Position numbers and translations under genes: made by a program
Shown: piece after piece, positions 35,565 through 46,777 of the stretch
Layout: each line of letters begins with the position of its first letter
Numbering within the stretch: position 1 is the first letter of the stretch
NCBI GenBank assembly: GCA_020081605.1
Contig: JAHREC010000018.1
Location: 5,952,001 to 6,016,000 of the forward strand
Source of the DNA: Albifimbria verrucaria
Lineage: Eukaryota; Ascomycota; Sordariomycetes; Hypocreales; Stachybotryaceae
DNA length: 64,000 bases
Direction of reading: 5' to 3'
The notes under the pieces: model-generated
What the model saw: the letters and a program-made list of their open reading frames with translations, nothing else
What the model was told of the DNA's origin: nothing
The model's database searches: none

Positions 35565-36808
35565 GGTGATGGGCGAATGCGATGCGCGCTGTTGGAAGTA
35601 GGAGCAACGGTAAGCAGGCAGAGTCGTAAATGCACGATTCTGCACAAAAGATGAAAAGGTCTGTTCAAGGTTGGAGTGAAGTGCGATGCGTGGTATTGGT
35701 ATGATGCCTGCGGGGGCGTTGAATAGGAAGAGGAAAAGAGAAGAGAGGCTATGACGGTATTCGAGGGACGATTGGGACCCGCTATGATCAGCTGGTGCTG
35801 GTGGCGGTGCTTTTGCGTAAGGCCACGGCTGCTCCTGCACGCTCCCCGCAGTCTGCAGGTAATCTGGAGGCCTAGAGCCTAGTGGACCGTAGCCTGTACT
35901 GTATCTGTAGCTCTCGGCATGTGCACGTGTGGGCTTGCGTAATGGTTCACCGCGGAAGGCTTAGTCGCGAATTTTTTGGGATTGACGCGAGCGAAGCAGC
36001 GAGACGCCGAGGACCGTGCTTGGTAATAAGAGAGAAGGAAGAAATAGCTTGTGATTTTGTAGGAGTGTTGGGCTTTGTTGAGGGTCTGATACTGTACCAT
36101 TGTGGCTATGGAGATACATAACCTAGGCCCCTTAATTTAGGGTACAACGCCACCATGTACAGAGGTGTTTCTGGTGCCAAATGCAACCTTTGGGATATAC
36201 CAAGGCTTCGGTGTAAGTCGAAGATGTAAGGCACCATGGAGTTAAGACGACCTGGGTTGCTGATCACTAGGATATGCGCTATTAAAATAGACTGCATTCG
36301 TTTTGAAAGTAAATATCTAAGCTACAAGAATCGTAATTCCTGATCTGTCTTCAATATACGCATAGTAAATAAGGCGTTCGGTATGCTTCTTAGGCTAAGT
36401 ACATCATCAAGACTACCTGAGTCTATGGGTACGCTTGGTGGGACAGCGCCACAGACATGGTATCAGTCCTCCCTCAGTATTGGTGGCAATTGTTCGAGAG
36501 AAGAAAAAATGCATACAGGCCAAACCTGATTAAATCGGTGGAAACACCTACATGGGTCAGCAGTATGACTCAACATTCCACCTCATGATGTGACTTGATC
36601 CGCCTCTCCCCAACCCTGGTCACTTTGGGTACTGTATCCGGGTCCTACTAGCCACTCACCGAGCTCACCGAGATAAGCCAGTTCTACCGTGGTTCAACCG
36701 TGGTGAGAGGGGCCAATGAACTCCGTCTTCAACTTTTTGATGTCCCAGCTTCCAGGCTCATCATAATCCTCCAGTTCAAGCCCTGCCGACGCAGGAACCG
36801 TCGCCAGC
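35565..36808. other. gene-free divergent interval
   Basis: 1.2 kb between PMP3-like and PRP22, divergent, so both promoters lie here. No coding sequence was recognised. Confidence 0.45.
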
Positions 36809-39800
36809 ATGGACGACCTCTTGAACCTCGAGCTTCTGTCGCTCGTGTCCAAGGTCACCTCCGAGCTGCAGAACCATGTCGGCATCACCGACAAGACCCT
36901 CGCCGAGTTCCTCATCGCCCAGCGCCTCGAGGCCTCGTCTGCCGATGACTTCCGCAAGAAGCTCGATGCCATTGACGCTGGCTTCCCGCCCAGTTTGATA
37001 GATAGTCTGGATCGTCTGGTGCTGGCCATGCATCCCAAGTTCAAGGGCAAGAAGAACGCCGTCCAGGAAGAGCCAGCGCATCCGTCGAGGACGCTCGAAG
37101 AGAAAGAGAAGGTCTTCAAGGGGCTTGCGCTGCCGGACAAGCAGGTCGAGAACGGCGCCGACGCGATAGACGACACCCTAGCGTTGTTGGAAGGTCTGGA
37201 AGGAAAGGCGAAGAGGGAGACGGAGTCGCGGAAACGAAGCCGAAGCCCAGAGTACGAGTCTAAGGAGTCGCGGCGGCGGAAACGAGATAGGTCGCGATCG
37301 CGCGACCGCGATCGCCGCAGAAAAGACCGGTATCGATCAGGGTCACGGTCGCAAGATCGTGGAGACGAGGATTGGCAGGTCCGCGCGCCAAATTCGCGAC
37401 ACGATCGTCGAGGACGGAAACGCTACGACGACGACGACGATAATTATAACATTCGGGACGTGCCGCCGGCGGAAATCGACGATGTGCCACAACTGAATAA
37501 GATTTACCAAGGACACGTCACCGGGCTGAAGGATTTTGGCGCGTTCGTCAACCTGCACAACGTTAAGGGCAAGGTCGATGGTCTCGTTCATGTCTCGCGG
37601 CTGGTGTCTGGCCAGCGCGTCAACCATCCTTCCGACCTGCTTGCAAAGGGACAGCATGTTTGGGTCAAGGTTACCACCATTGAGGGCTCAAGAGTTGGCT
37701 TATCGATGAAGGACGTTGATCAACAAACTGGCGAGGATCTGGAGCCGCAGCAACAGCAGCAGCAGTCCTTCATGTCGACCGGCGCAAACATGCAAGCACT
37801 GGGAAGTGGACGGAACGGATTCATGAACGATGCGCCTGCAATGCCGCGTGATACTCTCGGAGGCCCCCGACGTCAGAAGAAGAGGATGACTTCGCCGGAA
37901 CGCTGGGAGATCCGACAGCTGATCGCGTCCGGTGTCGCCAAAGCATCGGACTATCCCGACCTGGAAGAGGAGTACCACGCCACACTACGTGGCGATGCTG
38001 AGATGGAGTTGGAGGAGGATGTCGATATCGAGGTGCGAGAGGAAGAGCCGCCGTTCCTGGCTGGCCAAACGAAGCAGTCTCTTGAGCTCTCCCCATCCGA
38101 GTCGTCAAGGCACCGGATGGCTCGATGAACCGAGCCGCCATGTCCGGTACTTCACTCGCCAAGGAGAGGAGAGAACTGAAACAACAGGAAGCTAAAGCCG
38201 CTGCTGATGACGAGTCAAAGGAGGACCTCGCGTCACAGTGGCATGATCCTATGGCTGACCCTGACAAGCGCAAGTTTGCCAGCGAGTTGAGAAATGCCAG
38301 ACAGAACGCCACCTCGGAAGAGGTCCCAGAGTGGAAAAAGGCAGTGATTCCCAAGAGTCAACCCCTGGAAAGCGCACGAGCATGACGATCAAAGAACAGC
38401 GAGAGTCGCTGCCCGTCTTCGCCTTCCGAAGTCAACTCATCCAGGCTGTTAGGGACAACCAGATCCTGATTGTAGTTGGAGAGACCGGTTCCGGAAAGAC
38501 TACACAGTTAACGCAGTACCTTGCTGAAGCCGGATTCACCAATGATGGTATCATCGGCTGTACTCAGCCACGTCGAGTTGCCGCCATGTCCGTTGCCAAG
38601 CGTGTCGCCGAGGAAGTAGGCTGCAAGCTGGGTGAAGAGGTCGGTTACACAATTCGTTTTGAGGATTGTACAAGCCCTGCAACCAAGATCAAGTACATGA
38701 CGGATGGTATGTTGCAACGAGAGATTCTGGTGGACCCCGACATGAAGCGGTACTCTTGCATCATGCTGGACGAGGCCCACGAGCGTACAATCGCCACAGA
38801 TGTCCTGTTTGCGCTGTTGAAAAGGCGCTCAAGCGACGACCGGACTTGAAGGTCATTGTCACCTCGGCTACCCTCGATGCTGATAAGTTTTCTGCTTATT
38901 TCAACGAGTGTCCTATTTTCACCATCCCTGGTCGAACGTTCCCTGTCGAAATTCTCTACTCAAGGGAGCCTGAATCTGATTACTTGGATGCTGCATTGGT
39001 TACGGTCATGCAGATCCATCTTACAGAGCCCAAGGGCGATATTCTGCTGTTCTTGACGGGTCAAGAGGAAATTGACACGTCTTGCGAGATTCTTTACGAA
39101 CGAATGAAGGCATTGGGGCCGAATGTCCCAGAGCTTCTCATTCTGCCTGTATATGCCCAGCTGCCACCTGAAATGCAAAGTCGAATTTTCGAGCCCGCTC
39201 CTCCTAACGCTCGAAAAGTTGTCATTGCAACAAACATTGCTGAGACGTCTATTACCATCGACGGTATTTACTACGTCGTTGATCCGGGTTTCGTCAAGCA
39301 AAACGCTTACGACCCCAAGCTCGGAATGGACTCGCTCGTGGTGACGCCTATTTCTCAGGCCCAGGCGAACCAGAGAGCTGGACGAGCAGGTCGTACCGGT
39401 CCTGGTAAATGCTTCCGTCTGTATACCGAGGCTGCTTACCAGTCCGAAATGTTACCCACGACGATTCCTGAGATTCAGAGACAGAACTTGGCGAATACGA
39501 TTTTGATGCTCAAAGCCATGGGTATCAACGACTTGCTGCATTTCGAATTTATGGATCCGCCACCTATTAACACTATGTTGACGGCACTGGAGGAATTATA
39601 CGCTCTGAGCGCCCTTGATGACGAAGGATTGCTCACTAGGCTGGGTAGGAAGATGGCCGACTTCCCGATGGAGCCGTCACTGGCCAAGGTCCTCATCGCG
39701 GCAGTCGACCAAGGCTGCTCTGATGAGGTCCTGAGCATTGTTGCCATGCTCAACCTGAACGTCTTCTACCGTCCTAAGGAGAAGCAGACCCAGGCCGACC

Positions 39801-40405
39801 AAAAGAAGGCCAAATTCCATGACCCGCACGGCGATCACCTCACCCTGCTCAACGTCTACAACTCGTGGAAGCACAGCGGCTACTCCAACCCGTGGTGCTT
39901 CGAGAACTTCATCCAGGCGCGTTCCATGCGTCGCGCAAAGGATGTCCGCGAGCAGCTCATCAAGATCATGGAGCGCCACAAGCACCCCATCACGTCGTGC
40001 GGCCGGACGACGGAGAAGGTCCGGCGCGCGCTGTGCTTTGGCTTCTTCCGCAACGCCGCGCGCAAGGACCCGCAGGAGGGCTACAAGACGCTCATCGAGA
40101 GCACGCCCGTGTACCTGCACCCGAGCAGCGCGCTGTTCGGCAAGCAGGCCGAGTGGGTCATCTACCACACGCTGGTGCTGACCACCAAGGAGTACATGCA
40201 TTGCACGACGAGCATCGAGCCTAAGTGGCTGGTCGAGGCGGCCCCGACCTTCTTCAAGGTCGCGCCGACGGACCGCCTGAGCAAGAGGAAGCAGGCCGAG
40301 CGCATCCAGCCGCTGCATAACAAGTTTGCGGGCGAGGACGACTGGCGACTCAGCGCGCAGCGCAGGGGAGGACGTGCGGGTGGTGGTGGTGGAACATGGG
40401 GATAG
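36809..40405 (+). CDS. PRP22: Prp22/DHX8 spliceosomal DEAH-box RNA helicase
   Basis: ATP-dependent helicase that releases spliced mRNA from the spliceosome after exon ligation. Intronless, about 1,200 aa, close to yeast Prp22 (1,145) and human DHX8 (1,220). Order: N-terminal helical domain; Arg/Asp/Ser-rich region near residues 130-205 ([20 protein letters not shown]); S1 RNA-binding domain near 230-308 ([18 protein letters not shown]); helicase motifs [10 protein letters not shown] (I), DEAHER (II), [10 protein letters not shown] (III), [10 protein letters not shown] (IV), [11 protein letters not shown] (V) and [15 protein letters not shown] (VI). The winged helix, ratchet and OB domains end in a Gly/Arg tail. 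Three breaks lie in homopolymers: CCCC 38091-38094, GG 38367-38368 and AAAA 38820-38823. Because this gene is essential in fungi, they are almost certainly sequence errors. Confidence 0.95.
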
Positions 40406-40585
40406 AGAGAGAACGGGGTTGGCTGTTACTTGTACGCTGATTTCTGGCCACGGAGCCTGAAGATTGCTACGGGATTGTATGGGAAGGACCGGCGTGTATA
40501 CTGCATAGCGACAATTTATTTGAATGGATGCCCTTTGGGCTAATGATGATTCCATTTATCTATATTTGGTAGCGATGGCTTCGTG

Positions 40586-43500
40586 TCATCCTGTGACTTG
40601 TGACAGCATTTGTTTAGTTTGGACTTTTCCTACATTGCGTGACTTCCTAGCTCTAAATATCCCCAAATCTTTGACTATCCAAGACCCTTTGTAGAACATC
40701 CGCCAGACATAAATCGACAGTGCATCTATTCTCAAGAGAGGGAGTGACTCATGTTGGAACAATTCCGGCGAACTAGACCCTGCCGAACTTGAAGTATATA
40801 ACGAGGCGGCACCGCCAGCATTAGCCTCCGATATTTCCTCCAACTCCTCATCGCGAATTTTAAGGCCGCGGGTGCGGAAGACGCGTAGCATCGTGGCACG
40901 TAGGTGCGGCGAGATACCAGGTTTGTTGAGCGCCTTGATGGCCCGCTGTTTGTAGGGCAGGAGATCCGCTGGTTTCAGATTGTCGAGCAGATGTTTGGTA
41001 TGCTTCAGCTCGTTCGTTAGGAAGTAGCCCAGTAGTGTTTCGCCGTCGAGGCGTACAACGGGGTCGAGTAACGGCACTCTCGAGGCGAGTAGGTTGGGGA
41101 GCTTGATGCTTCCCCAGTTCACGCAGTCGACGAGGAGCTGGGCCGCATCATCCGACTGGTAGAAGAATTCTACAGCGGGTCCTGGCTCTGAGAGCTCTAG
41201 CACAGTAAAGATGAAGTCCTTCTCGTTGCGATCCCACCTTGGGCGCTGTGACTCGGGGTCTACCAAGGCATAGACGGCGCAGCGTCCCGTCATGTGCTCG
41301 TATTCACTCAGCATACCCTTTGAGGCCAAGATGCAAATGCCGGAAGTGATTGACCTTCGTAGGAAAGAGAGATACTGCGAAGCAGCGCCAAATGAGCGGA
41401 TAACTTCGCAGAAACGAGCCCACAGTCCGCGACCTCGAAAATCTTTGTACGCGAGAACCTCCGGGGTAAGTAGCTGCTTGAAACCGGCTCCCAGGGTTCC
41501 GTAGCAGGATGGATGTGAAGACGCTTCAAACTGGTCTGATTCATTGCTCTTGTAGAGGATGGTGTTCTTGAGCATGGTCTCAGCGGGTGTTAGCCCGTGG
41601 TCGGTTGCAATAGGAAGCCCCTGCATAATTGCTGGAAACGCATCACGACTTCTTGTGAAGCGTAGGCGTTGAGATGGTGCATCGCGGTTCGGCCGTTCTG
41701 GTCGATTTCGTGAAAGTCGGCGCCGGCGCCGGCTAGAGCCTCGAGTAGATCTGGGCGACCCCATGCGGCTGCTACGTGGGCGAGAGATCGCGAGCTCTCT
41801 AGGTATGTTATGTCACGGCACTGCCTTAGGATTATGCGGGCAGTCAGGGGCTCGGAAAGGTCGTTCTCCTTGGTCATGGTTGCGACTTCATCGATATAGA
41901 GAAACGCTTCCGCAGCAGGGTGCAGCCAGCGGTGGTTGTGGCCTTGAGGTTCTGCTCTTTCCAAGGGTCATGCTCGCAGAGCCATCCTAGGAGTAGAACG
42001 TCGTTAGACGCAGCAGCATAGTGCCAGATATTGCGACCGTGGTAATCGGTTGCGGTGGTCGTGTCTCCATGGTCATTGATGAGCTTAGCGAGCATGGGCG
42101 TGCTCTCAACACACATCAACGGTGTGCGACCTTCCTCGTCAACGGCGGTTAAATCGGCGCCAGCCCGTGCCAAAATGTCGACAACGTCTGGCATTTCGTT
42201 GCTCACAGCCATGTGAAGAAGCGTGCCAGTAGAATCCGGGTCCTCAAGCACACGCTGGCTGGGATTGAATCTCGGGTCTTGGACGAGCCGTTGGAGGCCT
42301 TGGGGAAATGCCTCCAGCCTGATATAGCTATACACCAGCCGATGAAAGTAATGATCGGGCCACTCTACTTTTTCTTCTCGCCAAGCATCGAGAAGTCCAG
42401 CTTGAGGTCTGTCATGACATCTTCGATAGCTCCAAGAACGTTCACATCACCAAGCGTGGTGCCCACAACACCACCCTCTATGTCCACAAGAACCTCATCA
42501 AATATCACGACCAACAGCCTAACAAAGAAGGAAAGGTCTGCGGACCCAGATTGAAGAAAGTCAATCAGGGGTTCATACTGTAGGAACGACTGCATAGACT
42601 CGTCAACTGTGGCACCAGCATCTAGTACCCGGTCAAGGATGGTTTCGTCTTTGCTTAATAAGGCAACCCAAAATGCCAATCCCACAAACGAGGCTTGCTC
42701 ACCGTTATCGAAGATGATCCCATCCCCACAGGGGTGGTTAGCATCTAGGAACACCGAAACGGTCGCCGCGCGCGTTTGGGGATTGTCGTGCTCATGCAGG
42801 ATGCTGGCCCACGACAGAGCCTTCATTCCGCATTTCAAAACTTCTGGTCCGACAAGAGCACAGTATATGGGAGTTCCAAATGGACCTCCACGCCTATATT
42901 TATCATGCCTGGCTCCAGTCTCATTGTCCTCATTCATAGATAAGACAGCTCGGCACAACGTAGGCAAACCAAGTGCGGCAGCAAGATGTAACGGCGTAAA
43001 GGAACCGACACATAAAGCATCTGTCAAGTCGAGAAGCGCATCTTGAGAGGAGCACCGTCGCCAAATGTCTCAGGAAACGTAACGCGCGCATACTCCAGGG
43101 CCCACTGTACCATGTTATAAGGGCCTGGGGGTTGGAATAGGAATGAGAGTTGGGGTTTCAGAGTTGGCCAAAACTTCTCAGCGTACAGTGGCCATTTCGC
43201 TGCTGCAGTGGAAAATTCAGGATGCCTAGAGCGGAACGTTTTGAGGTTGATCTGCTCTTGGTAATATTCGTCTGGGTCGCGACTAAGCTCCCGAGACAAA
43301 ATTATATCTAGCCATGAAGCAACGTCCGCTGCGGTTGGGTCCTGGGGGCTCTGGGGCTAGAAACAGCCGGGTTCGACTGGAACGTCCCTTCAGCGTGCGT
43401 TGTCGAGAAACCCGGATGAGGCGTCATGAACCAGGATGTGGACTCGAAAAGTAGGTTTGCGCTTAGGCCAAAGCAGCTCCCACCGCGAAACGTGGAGAGC

Positions 43501-43931
43501 TGTTGATAGATCTCATCCACGTCCTTGGTCGCTGCAATCTGCAGGACATGCTCGCGACAGTCCAGAGTGGCAGCCTGCAGCTCCAAGGCGGCGTTGGACG
43601 ATAACTGCTCGAGGTGAACATTCAAGGCGGAAAGCAAGCTGTCGCACTCCTCGAGCACGGCAGGCTTGGTGGCAACTGACGAGGTCATACAGGCATCTTG
43701 ACTGATAGGGCGGGCATGCTGCGCAACGACCTCATCCCGTAGCCTACGCCAGGCATCGCCCAGGAAATACAGCTCTGCCAGCAAAGCTCCGAGGGCACAC
43801 ACTCGCTGCTTATCAATTGTCTTGTCCTCGGCAAGAAGCTTGGCGCCACGGGCTGACAGGGCGACTATTGTGTGGTCAATAGCTCCAAGCTGCTTCACCA
43901 AAGTAGCTGCAACACCCTCGCTACTAGACAT
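40586..43931 (-). CDS. Large ankyrin-repeat protein of unknown function
   Basis: About 1,110 aa protein. The N-terminal 200 residues are helical (start MSSSEGVAATLVKQLGAIDH) and unassigned. Ankyrin-type repeats are seen as SFTPLHLAAALGLPTLC, TGTLLHMAVSNEMPDVVDIL with EEGRTPLM, WHYAAASNDVLLLGWLC, AHVAAAWGRPDLLEALAGAG and NGRTAMHHL. The C-terminal 350 residues lack known motifs. No catalytic domain is evident. Such architectures are common in filamentous fungi and are often linked to STAND-like proteins, but there is no NTPase here. Five frame breaks: 43344-43348 (GGGGG), about 43048-43056, 42368-42372 (TTTTT), 41918-41920 (GGG) and about 41628-41634. Each takes a single added base, and the ankyrin pattern continues across them, so I do not call a pseudogene. 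The PRP22 stop lies only 180 bases away, convergent. Confidence 0.7.
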
Positions 43932-44667
43932 GATGAAGCTCACGTCATCAAACGGCGGCTGACGGGGTCATGTTCTGCGGCATGGGAAGTGCGGCAGTGA
44001 GGGAGCGTCGGAAGACGCGGATAGCCGTTGAGAAGACCTGTGAAGGTAAGGCGAGGTGAGACGAGGTCAGGCAGCTTACATGGCAAATATTTTGAGTTGT
44101 CATGTTGGGTTTGAGAGCTAAGAACACTCCACAGTGCCCACACTGTTCCGCCTCGCACCGTATTCAATTCAGCCAAACCCCATATAGTTTCAGCTGTGGA
44201 TGTTGATTAGGTAGTTAGTTATCAATCCATAATCCATAATGACCACACCACCACTGCTAGATAACGGGTGTGCTCTCCACCCCGACGCTCATGTCTCTTC
44301 ATTCCCATAACTGGGTTAATAATAACTTGGAGTTTCCAAAAAAAAATTAAAAACAAAAAGAGAGAAAAAATTATTCACATGGTTAAAGAGTTACTTCCGA
44401 GCCCCGCCTATTGGTAGGGTATAGTATAGTATGCATTCCTTACCACCACCACCACCACCACTACCACAACCACACATAATAACAGCAATCACAACAAAAG
44501 CACCCGCAATTCAACTCAACTACACAAGGAATTCTCTCTATTATCTAGCTATTATCAAGATGTAGTTCGTACACAGCGTCGTCTCATTCATTACTATTAG
44601 AAAACCAGTCGTTATGCATCAGGCCGTGGCCCGTTGGCTAGCCCTACCTAGCCCTCTTGACCAACGG
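43932..44667. other. interval between ankyrin and RGS-LOV genes
   Basis: About 740 bases; ankyrin promoter and RGS-LOV 3' UTR, both minus strand. It has an A-rich tract at 44338-44376 and a CCA trinucleotide run at 44442-44466. A CCTCGCCTTACC-type pentamer array in antisense lies at 44042-44076. Confidence 0.5.
44442..44466 (+). repeat. ACC trinucleotide microsatellite
   Basis: Seven or so ACC units followed by degenerate ACT-ACC-ACA units in non-coding sequence downstream of the RGS-LOV gene. Confidence 0.75.
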
Positions 44668-46777
44668 CTAATACTCACGTAGCGATACCGGCGCCAGGAC
44701 CAGCACAACGTACTGTATCTCGTTGTCTGCCCCTTCAATGGCGTCCAGTAGCTCATGATTTTCTCGCTTCCCGTGCGCTCCCCAGCCTGGCCTCCGTCTT
44801 GGCCAGCATCTTCCGATCCCAGGAGCTTTCTGCTGCGTCATCCGCATGGGGTGACCAGCTGCTGGCTGGTCTCTTTGGTCCTGCTCGAGCGATGGTGAGC
44901 TCAATTGATACCGTCTTTCCTTGGTTCAACACCGTATTGCGTATAGCTCCGACGAATGCCTTGTTGACAGAGGGCGACCCAGCGTGATCGATTAGCACCT
45001 GGAAAATATCTCGATGCAGAATAGCATCAGAACTAGGTCCAAGACCCAGGACTTCGGAGGCACCACGCGAGCAAAATGTTACAGAAAGAACATGGCCTGG
45101 TGTCTTTTTACTAGTGAAGGAATCCTTGTCCACTGAAAGAGTAGATGGTGACACCGTACCAGACGTGCCGGGCTGTAGAACAAAAATCCGATCGTAGGGC
45201 GTGTGCAGCGTGTCCGCTCGTGTAGAGAGACCACGCCTTGGCAGTCGTGGGCTTGTCGCTTTTTCCGCGTCGCCCTTCGTCGCCTTGTCTGATTTCTCAA
45301 AGCTTCTCCTTGGTCCGGAGTGAAACGGCGGCGGGCTGGAGGATCGCTTGAAAGGCTTGAAAAAGCTCTTCTTCCCCTTGTTATGACCGTTTTCTTGGCC
45401 CTTCGTGGATTCCTCCCTATCAAAATCGTGTTCCCTTTCTTCTCTTTCTATTGACCTAGCTCTTTCGCGCTTTCTAGCAGCCTCGACAGGGTTGTAGCTC
45501 AACAACCTCATCATCTCCTTCGAGCTCTCTGCGCAGGGTGTCACGTCGATTTGTGCCCCTAGATAAAGAGGTGCCTTGCCGCCCGCATCGGATATGGGAC
45601 ATAGATAGAGCAGGTTCCAAAATGGTTGTCCATCACGGCGGTAGTTGAGAACCAGCTCAACGCTCTCCTCCTGTTTCCAAACGGCCTGGCTTATCTTTGA
45701 GATAACTGCCTCGTCCGTTTGCAGGCCCTGCAAGAATCGTGGGTTCTTGGAAATAATCTCTCCTCGAGAGTAACCAGTCACGCCCTCGTATGCGTCCGAC
45801 GCGTAGATAAGAGGATGATCATGTAATGATTGATCTGTCAGACAGAATGACACACCCAATCCACCATAACTGGACGCGGGGTTTTCGACATCAGCATCCA
45901 ATGACAATGCCATGCTGGTACACAAGGCAAGCTGCTGTTTCACAAAGGCTGGGAACGACTCCGTTGCGAGCCTCTTCTCTACCGATGCTTTCGGTTCGAC
46001 AAACAGTGTTTCCAAGCTGGGTATTGAGCTTGAGGCGACATACTTCATGTCTGAATAGAGAGCCTTAGACTGATGGGGAGGTAAGCGAATCGGCTGTGTT
46101 GCTGCCACCGAGGTATGCGCCGTGGAGATTGCCGTGAGTTGCGCAATCAGCGCATCCATTGTCTCCGTATATTCTCGAACCTATCCCTCTTGAGCTGATG
46201 ATCACGGTTGTCTTGAGTATTCAGCATGCTTTACCTTGATGAGAAATTCGACGTCCTGACCGCGACCTTGCGCAGCTGCAAATTTCCATAGCTTGTTCGC
46301 AATTTCAGGATTTCGCATGGCCATGTCAAACACGTCCTGGCTCAGTATGCTAGGCATGGGCTTTGATGTCACCTCCGACTCGGTCATGGCGACGCTGGTC
46401 CTACGTTGACTCGACGCGATCGCATCGATACTTCCCATTCCTGCTGGATCATATGGACTGTCGCTCAACGTGTACAGCGGTGTCCTGGGCGATCCATCAG
46501 GGTTATAATCTGTGTACTCCTTCAAAACTTCATCGTTGGTGTGCAATGAGAGACCAGAATTACTGCGCAGCCGCAGCGACTGGAATTTTGCGCTCTTGGG
46601 GCGCGACGAGTGTCGAGAAATGGTGAGAGGGGTTAATGACATGGACCGCATCTTCTCGCCAAGAGGCTCAGCGGTGGTGGAAGAGGTTGCGACGAAGGCA
46701 GAGTTCCGGCGCCTGTTATACTCTTCAGACAAAGAGTTTTGAGAGCCAAAGGGCCCCGGCTGCCCGGTGGACGCCAT
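44668..46777 (-). CDS. RGS-LOV protein (BcLOV4-like architecture) lacking the LOV photoactive cysteine
   Basis: About 685 aa. The start ATG is at 46777 (MASTGQPGPFGSQ). A 54 nt intron (46234-46181) lies within the RGS-like region (FLIKV|REYTET). Order: disordered Ser-rich N-terminus; RGS-like helical domain about residues 150-275; LOV/PAS about 288-395; basic linker NKGKKSFFKPFKRSSSPP; second PAS-like region (YDRIFVLQPGTSG ... IMSYWTPLKGADNEIQYVVL). The LOV core keeps the flavin-contact pattern: ITGYSR-like VTGYSRGEI, RFLQG, LNYRRDGQPFWNLLYLCPI and LGAQIDVT. The cysteine of the canonical N-C-R-F-L-Q motif is Pro328, codon CCA at 45742-45740. Fungal RGS-LOV proteins such as Botrytis BcLOV4 bind membranes in blue light and accelerate G-alpha GTPase. 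Undercalls at 44780-44783 and 44730-44733 split the last 40 residues; the exact C-terminus is uncertain because a GTGAGT lies just before the stop. Confidence 0.8.

Noticed and set aside
39677..40555. 292-codon frame antisense to PRP22
   Set aside because: Shadow of the conserved helicase C-terminal coding sequence with Arg/Leu/Ala-rich composition.
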